Shown here one piece after another: positions 32,601 through 44,600 of a DNA stretch of 64,000 nucleotides. The translations under genes were made by a program, and so were the position numbers. The notes below the pieces were generated by a model. The model worked only from the letters and a program-made list of their open reading frames with translations. It was not told the DNA's origin and made no database searches. The DNA is from Mytilus trossulus. Lineage: Eukaryota > Mollusca > Bivalvia > Mytilida > Mytilidae. Numbering within the stretch: position 1 is the first letter of the stretch; each line of letters opens with the position of its first letter. The stretch spans positions 66,104,180 to 66,168,179 of the forward strand of contig NC_086380.1 in the NCBI RefSeq assembly GCF_036588685.1, in the 5' to 3' direction.

Positions 32601-35600
32601 AGACCTGTATAATGAATTAATTCTCAAACAGGCAATTGACACGCAAACATATCAAACACATTTAACACGATATGCTCCAGCAAACACTGACCTGAATTAT
32701 GAAGCTGTCAACAACAACCAAGCAAAGTATGGTAATCAAAGAGCAAAGTACGACTACACAATCAAAAGTGTTGTTGATCTATCGAAGCTATTTCTACCGA
32801 CACACATGACACTCGATACAGACTTTCATGAAACATGTGACATTTCTGCTTGGCTGGGATTGATCATCAATACTGGCAGGTTTCCAGTATCTGTTAGCTC
32901 ATGTGCAGAAAATGTAAGTCTATTAAATGTTTACACTTATATCTAACCGTTTTTGCACAAAAATTCAATGTTTCAATTATTTATGATTTTTTTTGTATAC
33001 CAAAAGCGGCCTAAATTTTACAAATTCAATGCATCTCAAGTTTCTGACAGGTCCCTATGACACGATTCAACAGCTCTTTTCAAAAATAATTTGATGCCTA
33101 GATATTCAATTTGCTTTCATATGTCAATTTATATACAAAGATGTTGTTTTGAATTCTGTTTTATGTCAGGTACAAAGTGATATAAGAAACCCATGGGTTC
33201 ATTGCAATTTCACTGAATGGGATGATTTAAAGTATTCTCATTCATTCAAACTGATGGAAAAGCTAGTAAAGACACTTAGGCTGAGTTCCTACAAAAGAGG
33301 TCAAATCATTATGGAATTGAGAGAATGGAAAATTAATGGTAATGTACAAATATAAATTCATGATTGATTAATGTCAAGTGGCAAATATTATATTGTAGAA
33401 CAATTTAACTTTTCGAAGCTGTGGTCATTTTTTTTCCTAACAAATATAATATTCGTATAAAAGTTAAATTTAGAGGGCTGACATCAGTTTATCAAAACAG
33501 ACTTGCTATTGAAAGCCGTACGGTGACCTATAGTTGGTAATTTTTGTGTCATTTTGGTTTCTTGTGGAGAGTTGTCTTATTAGAAATTATGCCACATCTT
33601 TTTTTTATATACATTATAGGTCAAAGTGGGGTCTCTAATTCAGGGCCTTTGCTTACACTGAACATGCAAGCTATAAAGGGCAATAACATGACTTATAAGT
33701 ACTACGGGAAAACATTAAAACGGGAAAACAAACGGTATAATCTGTATAAAAACCTAGAAACAAGAAACACTTATGAACCGCATAAACAAACCACAACTAC
33801 TGAACATATAGATGACGTATATATTATTTGTACTAAACATATCTGTTTGCCTGTATAGTGATTGAGATTACAACATAATGTTAATTGCTGTACCCCAATA
33901 TTTTAGATTTTCGCCTATTGTAAAAATGAGAATGGAAATGGGGAATATGTCAAAGAGACAACAACCCGCCCAAATAATAAAACAACAACAGAAGGTCACC
34001 AACAGGTCTTCAATGTAGCGAGAAATTTCCGCACCCGGAAGCGTCTTTCAGCTGGCCCCTAAACAAATATATACTAGTTCATGATCAGTGATAATGAACG
34101 CCATACTAATTGTGTCTGTTTGTTCTGTTCGCACATCGTTGTCAAATATTTTTTTTTATGCCTGTCTTACAAGTAGGAGGTTTAGATAACTATAAAACAA
34201 AGTTTAATCCACAATTTTCCACATAAAAAACTGCATGTACATGAACCTAGTTAGAATCATAAGTCAGAGTGGTAATCCATTTGTTTGATGTGTTTGATAT
34301 TTTGATTTGCCATCTAATTAGGGACTTTTCGTTTTGAATTTTCATCACTGTTCAAATTTTTTGTGATTTTCCAGTATACACAGATTTCCTGAGAAAATAA
34401 TGAAATAATTCAGTATCCAAGCTAATTTTCAGTTTTTTCTGCTATTACATTTTTGAAAGGTATCCATTAATGAATTTTATGCATCTGTTACTTTTATATT
34501 GCCATGTATGAAAATATAAACTAAAATGGTATTTTGTTTTATCTAACTGATTACTGTATTACCTTTAATGTAACACTCCACACCAAATTGTCAAGTTCAG
34601 ATATTTTAACCATATTACAAGCCATAATATAATGTGTTATTGGTCATTCAATTGTTAAGGTATGGAATACGTATATTTTTGTGTCGTATTTTTGATAACT
34701 GGTAAAAAAGAATATTTCAGTGCTATATTTAGGAAATTTGTATAACACGAAATGTATTGATGTTGTGATAATGATCGAAACAATTCTAAATTCTCAAAAT
34801 CATAGTTTATACCAAATTTCGAAACAATTACGAAAAGAAATTAGTGTACTCTTTGCATTTGACAGATTATAAAAAAAACTGTTCTTGGTAAATCATTATT
34901 TACAGCTAAACCATCAGATTTAGACGACAATGAGAAAAGGTGGTTGGTTGTTGGAATATGTATGAACACTGTATTAATACCAGCTTTGAGGAAATATGTT
35001 GTTCCAATTCTAACAGTACTCTATAATGAATTAACCCGCTATCAGAATATTGATACGCAAATATATCCAACACATTCAGAATATTATCAACCAACACACA
35101 AAAGCCTGAACTATGGAGCTGTCAACAACAACAAAGCAAGGTTTGGTAAGAAACATGCAATGTACGACTACACAATCCAGAGTGTTGTTGATTTATCCAA
35201 GCTATTTTTACCGACACATATGACGAACTATACAGGCTTTGATGACACATGTGACATATCTGCTTTGCTGGGATTGATCGTCAATATTGACAAGTTTCCT
35301 CAAATTGTAAAGTCAGATGCCGAAGAAGTAAGATATTTGTGTAAACTACGGACAAAAGACTTATACATGTAATACGCAAACATGAAACACTCATTTCAAC
35401 CAATAACAGCCAACAAAAACTTTCCTAAAACAAGACGAAGGCAACAAAAACAGTGCAATATATGATCATCAAAAAGAAAAGTACTACTACACAATCAAGC
35501 ATGTTTTTATTTCTTTAAGCTATTCTACACACAGACATGACACATTAAAAGACTTTGACAACACATGCAGCTATTCCACTTTTCTGCGATTGATCAAGAA

Positions 35601-38600
35601 CATTAATTAGTTGTTTAGGTATATGCTGTATATGCAGGTTCTGTATCTGTTTTATCTGATATCTAACCATTTCTGCAAGAAAGTTCAAAATGCTAATCAT
35701 CTAATCTTTCGTGTTTTTTTATAGTAATGATATTCATTTTTACAATCAACGTCCGTAGTTGTTCAATCACTATTTGTTATATCGAGATGTAATTTGATAT
35801 ATAAATTAATTAAAACCATTGGTCGTGGTGTTTAAGTGACCACCGAAAAACGCAAAAGAAGATTCAGTGCCTTGTTAAAATGTTGTAGTATCGTTTACTT
35901 AACATTAGAAATAAAACAAAAAAGTACATTGAGATGCAGATTGAATTATCTTAATTTGTTACCTAGGTAAACTGCCAAATCTTTCACTTCCCAAATGTTG
36001 GTTTATATTTCTAAGAACGAATCTGTGTCCACATAGTTGATTTTATATTTTTTATCGCGGATTTGTATTATGAATGTCATCTCAGATAATAGCAGAATAG
36101 ATATGTGTTTACGGACCACTGTGACACGAAGTATCGCCTACTTTAAAAACACAATGCCTTGCGATTTAATTCTGCTTCCATGTATTAGTTTTATACAGGT
36201 TTCATATGTAGTATATATCTTGTTATGTATCAGGTACGACGAAGTATACAGAACCCATGGACACGAGGCAATTGCACTCACTGGGATGCGGTACAATACT
36301 CAAATGCTTTCCAACTGATGAAAAAAATAGTCAAGGACCTCAATCTGAGTTTAAACGAGGAAAATCAAATCATTGAGAAAATGAATGAATGGGAATTAAA
36401 CGGTATTGTGCAAATATTCATTTTAGAATAATAAATAATTTTAGTTATCTGAACATCAGGTAACAAATACTTACAATTTGAAGAAAATGTTTCTATTAAA
36501 ATAGAATGGGAGTCTAAATTAAAAATGATAGAATTTGTTCATACTTTGCCAAATGTAGGATATATTGTGATATGATCAAAAATATAAGTAATATGATAGG
36601 TCACCGGACTTTTTTTTAAGCTACAGTTTGTGACAAAATGACACATTTTGTAAAGATTATACAGAAAAAACATGATTGAGTGATTAGAAGCTAAACTAAA
36701 TTATAGAATTGTAAAATAAAGTATGAGAAGATAGCTTTTAATTAATGCTTTGAGAATATCAAAAGAATGATAGGATCAACGTGCGTTTTTCCGACTAAAA
36801 TACAAAAGGTCATGTAGATTCCTTCAGAAATGCATGATTTCCCCTTAAAATGCTTATTTCAGAAACATTTACAATCTACGCTTGTAAAAAAAATAATATT
36901 TATAAGTTATATCTTATAAATTTATTCATTTCAATAAAAATTCAGATTAGTTATGATACATTCCTTGAAAAGATATGCTAATTTGAACGAAAATCTAGAC
37001 CTCAGGTTCTCTGTAATTTACAATCCAAGTTGGCAAAAGACACCCATACCACCTCAATCACAAGTTTGATCATCATAAATCTTTGATTCGTTTTAAATGT
37101 AAACATAGAGAGTTGTGTTCTATTATTGAGATAAATACTAGTAGATACAAAATTTACAGATACGGACCGGGTTTTACTAATGTTATTATCTGACGCATAT
37201 TGTGTATGCATTTATTTACCCAGCGGTGACAAACAGATTTGGCAGACGAAAAGGGGATCTTGCAAATAGACTAGAATATACATAAACGTGATTATTTCAT
37301 TTTTCTATTTCTCAGCAAATCATTCTTTCTGACCATTGTCTGACGTTTCAAATATATCAATTCATACGTGATGCTCGTGCATTTCTTAAAAAGCGGCACT
37401 TTTGTTACACAAAGTAAAACATACTGTATATAAATGTTGTGCGTCTGAACCGGCTTTTTTGATTCGCCTTCAACAGGTCACTTAAGCCCGCACATTTAAA
37501 CCACAAACTGTATAAACATGTATTAACGATAGAAAACGTTTATTCCGTCATATCTATATAAGAGCAAATGCCAGAATAATTAAAGAATATATGCAGTCGT
37601 CTATTGTTATGTTAAGGAGTTGATACATACGTTATCACACTTTTTTTCTAAATTAAAAGGAATATAATTAGTTTTAAAAAAAATTGTGTATATTGGTCCG
37701 AGACCACCATTGTCGTCCCTTGATTTTCGTTGTTTACAAATATAGTCCCTAGTGTTGACAGTGGGTTACTTGCCATTAATTTTTATACCCCTTCCAAATT
37801 TATTTCTCCATGTTCACTGCCTCAAATTGCAAGAAGGGGGATGAAATTACACTGTAAAAAAATTTGGGTCCAGAATTTTAAAGGAAAGTAGTGATTTGGT
37901 CCAGCTGAAAAAGGTTGAAAATGAGCACTTCGGAAGCTGTCAAAAGATTTCAAGACGCCCTAAACATAAAATTGTCCATATTTTGAGTTAGAGACGATGA
38001 AGTTTTCTATAAATTTGATATAATTTGTCCCAAAAGTAGTACAACACACTGTAAAAGTTTCTTTGAGAAAGCGCAGGTGGGATTTTTTTTATTTTCATTT
38101 ATGTTCTAAAAGAAATGCACTACGAATTAATTGTGTTCTCGGACCTAAGAGGTGAAATCTGTAAATATAGAATTTGTACTCTGGCAACTTCCCTAAATGA
38201 TTTGATGGTGTCAACTTGTCAAATAGCATGAAACTAAAGGATTTAAACTTTTATTTTATAGAATTTCTGCAAAAATTACCAATTTTGGCATTTTATGGTC
38301 AAAATAGGCATTTTATAACTTTTTCAATATTGATGCATAAATGGCATCCTGACTTTCTATCTGACAGGTTTTTATGGGTCAATATTTGTGTTTCTATGCC
38401 TTTACCTGCTTCTTTTACTTATTTATGAACTCTGAATCTACAGAAAAGAAGTTTATCTCAGATAAAATGTGCAAAATGTGTTGTATAAATGACCCTTGTC
38501 TAACGCCTTGTTTGGATGAAGGCAATAGTGGGGAGCTTGGTATATAAAATTTGATGTCCATATTACAGACCTCACTAAATTTGTATCAAATGCACTTTAC

Positions 38601-41600
38601 AATGTCTATTGTACCTGTTCCATTTCACATAATAAATTTCTTTTCTTCTGTAGGATAGCAAGTGGTTTAAATATAAGCCTGTTGAGAATAAATTGCATGC
38701 AAGTTTTTCCCTAAAAAGGCAAAAATCTTTGTTTCAGCCCATACTGCTTGTAAGAAAAGTTAATTGCAAGAGTCTTTTTGTGCTCAGATTTGTTGTATCA
38801 TGTCACATGATTATAGAAATGATAAAAAAGACACAAATTTTTATTTCTTATAGCCTTAATATGCATTTTTTAATGTAAATATGTAGCACGGCCTTAATTG
38901 ACCCTAAATTTTTTCCAGTCTTACTTGGCCTAAGACCCTTTTAAACTAATATGATATGTTATTTGTAACTTTTCTTTCCATTTAAAGTACTTTAAATACA
39001 TATGTAAGGATTATTTATAACTAAAGAGCTTCACAAATTAAAAATTGCTGGAAAATATTACATCTTCATGTAAGGCTCCCCTTCATTGAAAAACCTGAAT
39101 TTTTAGGCACAGGCTCATATAAATTTGACTTTTGAATAATTATGCCAAGTCTGATAAATCAAATGAGTACTCTATTGCTTTTAGTACATGATAAGTTATA
39201 TGTTAAGGCATTTAAAAAGTGTTTTTTTGCAATATTTTAATTTTTAAAGCCCCAAATGTTGATAGTTGAAATTTTTCAATTTTAACGTCAAAATTTTACA
39301 GGCAAAGATGAGTATAGAACTTAACTTAATGTCTATAATGTACATCCTATTGTCATGAAACTTTGTAAGCAGTGTTATAATACATTAAGCTTTGTTCATA
39401 CCAAGTTTTTTTAAGATTTGTCAACTCTTTCTACCCTATTAGGTCCGAGACCACCATTGTCGTCCCTTGATTTTCGTTGTTTACAAATATAGTCCCTAGT
39501 GTTGACAGTGGGTTACTTGCCATTAATTTTTATACCCCTTCCAAATTTATTTCTCCATGTTCACTGCCTCAAATTGCAAGAAGGGGGATGAAATTACACT
39601 GTAAAAAAATTTGGGTCCAGAATTTTAAAGGAAAGTAGTGATTTGGTCCAGCTGAAAAAGGTTGAAAATGAGCACTTCGGAAGCTGTCAAAAGATTTCAA
39701 GACGCCCTAAACATAAAATTGTCCATATTTTGAGTTAGAGACGATGAAGTTTTCTATAAATTTGATATAATTTGTCCCAAAAGTAGAACAACACACTGTA
39801 AAAGTTTCTTTGAGAAAGCGCAGGTGGGATTTTTTTTATTTTCATTTATGTTCTAAAAGAAATGCACTACGAATTAATTGTGTTCTCGGACCTATTAGAT
39901 TGGGAAACAAGTTATGGAACTTATATTGATCCCTTTCCACTTGTCGGGTGAGAGTGCTGCCTTCTAGCGGCAAGGGTGTCTTAAACGTGCAAGAGATGAG
40001 GCTCTCTCTTAACACGGGTCAGTCATTTATCAAGCCATGACTTCTCACGGACTATAATCGTTTCCTCAAGACCATACTCGGACATGGTGTTTAGGTAGAA
40101 CCGAAAATTCAGTCACTAAAAGTCGAAGTTGAATTTACACTGTATTTTCCGATCTATAATTGATTAAATTACGATAACATATTACATTGTTAGGTCGATA
40201 TCTTGGTTATGTGTAAATGATTTCAATCAAATATGAAACATGATAATCCTATACCCAAAAAAGGATTAGGCGTGTAAAAAACCTTAACGACTTTAATTTC
40301 TGCTTAGCAATAAAATCGGTACCTGAATAAAGAAGTCATTTCGGATATTTTGATATGTTCTACTTCTTCACACTCCTGTCCATTTTTATATTGCAGGTTA
40401 CATCAACAAAAACGATTTGACACAGGTTTTTGTTTCCTTCCTTGGGCTTCAATATAGATATAGTGATATGCGATTTGATTGAAAACGGGACAATTTTTTC
40501 AAGAGACCATATGACGAAATGACATAAACTACAGATTGCAAACAACTGCATGTTGTACTGTATCTAAGGATAATTATAAATGAAAATCGTCAAGCAATTG
40601 CTTAGACAAAAAATAAAATGTATAAATCAAAAACGGAAAAAGCCGTCTTCCAAGATTTGATGATGAGATAAAATTGAGAATGGAAATGGGGAATGTGTCA
40701 AAGAGACAACAACCCGACCAAATAAAAAAAACAACAGCAGAAGGTCACCAACAGGTCTTCAATTTTACGAAACAAACGAAAGAGCAAAACATCCTAATCG
40801 TTTTTCTTATACAGCATTTGTTTGTGTTCTATCAAATAGCTCTATCTACTGATGGCTAACTGCTTTCAATGTAGGTTTATACTCAACCCTCAAATAGCCA
40901 CGTTAACTTTTGAGGTAAAAAGAGTTCAAAGAAATATGCCCTAGTTTGTAAACTGTAATTATGCCATCCCTTTTAACACCAAACACATTCCTTTTCAGCT
41001 CTATTTCTCATAATACAAATGAGTCAGGGATAACGATTAGAGATCCCTTGCTTAATGAGACGATGCGCATTTAATACACATATTATATTTCCGGTTGTCA
41101 TTTACGAGATAACCAACAATGAACGAGAAATGTTTATTGCATGTACATGTTTTACTTTTGTACTATTTATTTTTTTGCATTTCTGGGGCAGTATTTTTTT
41201 CTCGCCAGTTTATATCTGAAGAGAACATTCCAAAATCATAGACCCCTTTTAAATCATCTATAATCCTCTCATAAGTTCATTATAGTGTAATCATTTGCAG
41301 TTGTTAAATCCTCCTTTTTTCCCCGTTCTATTTCGATTAATTTACTTTAAAAAAGGGGGGTGTTTTGATACTGAATATATCTTATATATATTGTTGTTGC
41401 AACCAAATTAAGACTTTGAAACAGTATTTGTCATGACGAACGGATTATATACTATTAAACTTTATAAAACCAATGTGGAACTCAACGGTAGTAATTTCAA
41501 ATATGCCGGATTGGCCTTATCGCAGAGAAAAGGTTTAATGCTATTGTAAGAACAAACATCTATCACTTGGAATCAATCACACTGTAAGTTCTATGATTGG

Positions 41601-44600
41601 TGATTTGTTGCATTTCTTTGATTTTTCCTATCTTTATAAATTGTTCTGAAAATATATAATGCCTTTATACTAGAAATGAGTGAAATATTGTTATTTTCAA
41701 TAGAACTTTTACAAGGAGACAATGTTAAAATGGCGACCTCTAAAGATGAACCAGACACTGTTAGAGACGATATTGAAATACATGGACATACAGGAGGCAA
41801 GCATGAAGGTACTGTACCTGTAGAAACTTTTTAATGTACAATTTAAAGAATGTTTGTGAAATATGTGAGAAAACAATGGAGAAAGGGACATTGGTTCAAG
41901 AAATTAACAATGAATTTGTTCTTGCATTTGACGTGGCTCTGAACTAAAACATCCCGTCATATTGATATTGTAGCATGGTAAATGTTTGGTTATACATCTG
42001 TTTGTTTAAGGTGGTAGACCTAGGTTAAGGGAAATAACTCTTAAAATCATCAGTACGTTTGTGTCAGCCATTTTCATAAATATGTTCTAAGCTTCTAGGA
42101 TACATAGATTATTTTTAATCTGTTTCAGGTCAATGCTTAAAATACATTTATAAAACTTGACTATTACAAACGCATCACTGAATTAAAGAGTTATCTCCCT
42201 GGACCAAGGTCTACCCCTTTTAAAGAGATTTATATTATAACACTATGTTGACTACTGTTTCCATACTTTTTTCTACATATTTCGTATTTGTTCACACATT
42301 GTTTAGTTGTCAATATAATGGAATTTGAAACGGCTGGCATACAAGTGAGAGGTTAAGCTAACTGTTCCAAAATTAATCCACCGTTTTCTACATTAGAAAA
42401 TGCCTGTACCAAATCAAGCATTTGTCAGTTGTTGTATATTCGATTCGTTTGATGTGTCTGAGCTTTTAATTTTGCCTCAGAGTCAGTATTTTTGTGATTT
42501 CACCTTTATCACACTTTCAAATATGTTATAAGTTTGTAATCTAGAGCTACAAAAGGTCCTTAGAAGACAATACAAAATGTCTGAAATCATAATTCCTAAA
42601 TTTTCGCCAAAAAGCTAATGACTGACATGACCACCTAAAAAATAATCAATTAGGACATAACCCGTTACATCTATAGATATAGAATAATAAATAAAAGCTT
42701 GTAAAAATAAATACAAATTAGTAACAATTAATATAAAAAAGAGAGCATGCCCAAGGTGTAAAGTATATTTTCTTAGATCTGTTTGATCTTATTTCATAGA
42801 ATAAAACACCATATTAATTGAATGTGAATCCTTTACGAATATTTTTAAAGGAATATTTGTTTTTGTAAAAAAGTATTTACGATGATCGAGATTATAATAC
42901 ATTGTTAACTATTATAACTCTTTCTTTTGATTTATTTACCTTATATATATTTGGTTCGTTAAAGCACTGTGGTCAATATTATTGAACTTTATGCGACTTT
43001 TTGTGACTGTCATTCAAGTAAGAGGTTTAGCTAAGTTTAAAACCAGATTTAATCCACATGTTCCATATATATACCTGTATCAAGTCAGACATATGACAGT
43101 TGTTATCCATTTGTTTGAAGTGTTTGATCCTTTGGTATTGCCGATTGTCTAGGAAATGTTCCATTTTGAATATTTAATGGAGTCTGGTCATTTTGTTGTT
43201 TTACAATAAATAAGTCATTTTCAGTTTAAGGTCAACAAACAGTAAATGGGCTTTGTCGCAGATTTTGCTAAAAGTTTGCATACAACCTTGGCTCGTTGAA
43301 CTACAACTGAAAATCGAAAAAAAATACATTTATCTCTTTTATTATCTGAAAAATTGCAGATTGATTTCTTTTTATATGGGTGAATATTTGTATAGAAAGC
43401 ACACGAAATCGGCGAAAAACCTTCTAAAATTTGTCTTAAAATCGCCAAATCTCTAATTCTACTCCATAGATTTTTCTTAAAAAACAATATATTGTTGACA
43501 TATTAATTTCTGTTTTAATGATATAAAATAATCATAGGGTCACCGACTTAGTTTTTTGTCTAATAATGAATTTGTTCGGTAGCAATACACAGTTAGGAAA
43601 AAAACTTAAAATTGACACTCATAATTTTTAAACACCCTCTTTCTCCCCTTGTCTAACAAAGAAGGCTTTATATGTGTGTTATGCATGTATATACTTGTAG
43701 AAAGAGAATCTTCCATAGATTTGATTTCTAATGGTCATAAGGGTGAAATATTATCCCTTTTGGGTGTAACCATGGCAACAATCTGCATTTCTTAGATACA
43801 AAATATAGCAAAAAAGGGGGGTGAACATGTCACAAAAGTCTCCAAAATTTGGTCTAAAGGAAAATTTCAATGACTTACAGTGATACCTTTCCTAAATCCA
43901 TAGGTTTATATCTATCAAGTGGTCCAAAAAAAATCATATGTCTTCCTGCTCGTTTTTCCATAAAATTGAATTGAAAAGATCGAGCGCAAAATCTTTGTTG
44001 ATAAACACTACAATAATTTATGGACCTATGAACGGGAAGGGATAGGAAAATACGGACTGTCAATCATTGAAATGGCCTATAAAACATGTTAAAATCAATA
44101 TAAATGTTCATATATACCCACTAAGAAGGCTATATTATTCTTCAATTATCTAAAAATCAATTTTATTGTACAAAAACTTTCATATTTAAAAAATTCACAG
44201 GGGCCATAATGCGAAACTAAACTTCTAACTGTGTATTGCTACCTTACCTTGTTGGTAGTGAAAAACGTCAAAAATCAACGTTTTTCGGCCTGCAACGCGA
44301 TAACGTTACGATTATTTCGACTTTTTGATGGATTTTTTCACAAAGAATGCAACTTTGGATGATGTATATCGTAAGAACGAAGTCGGTGACCCTATCTTTA
44401 TTTTGCATCATTATAACGGAAATTTATGTATCATCAACATATAGTTTTTTAAGAAAATCTATGGAGTAGAATTAGAGTTTTGGCGATTTTAAGACAAATT
44501 TTAGAAGGGTTTTCGCCGATTTTATGTGCTTTCTATACAAATGTTCGCCCATTTTGTAAGAATTCAATCAGTAATATTTCAAATGATAATTGAGATAAAT

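Noticed and set aside
33544-33858. 104-codon + strand frame in the intron after HEPN module 1
   Set aside because: Its start lies in repeat B and it runs into repeat A; the composition is repeat-like and not protein-like.
37695-39892. Standard LTR retrotransposon
   Set aside because: The terminal repeats do not have TG...CA ends, no primer-binding site or polypurine tract is visible, and no gag or pol remnant lies between them.
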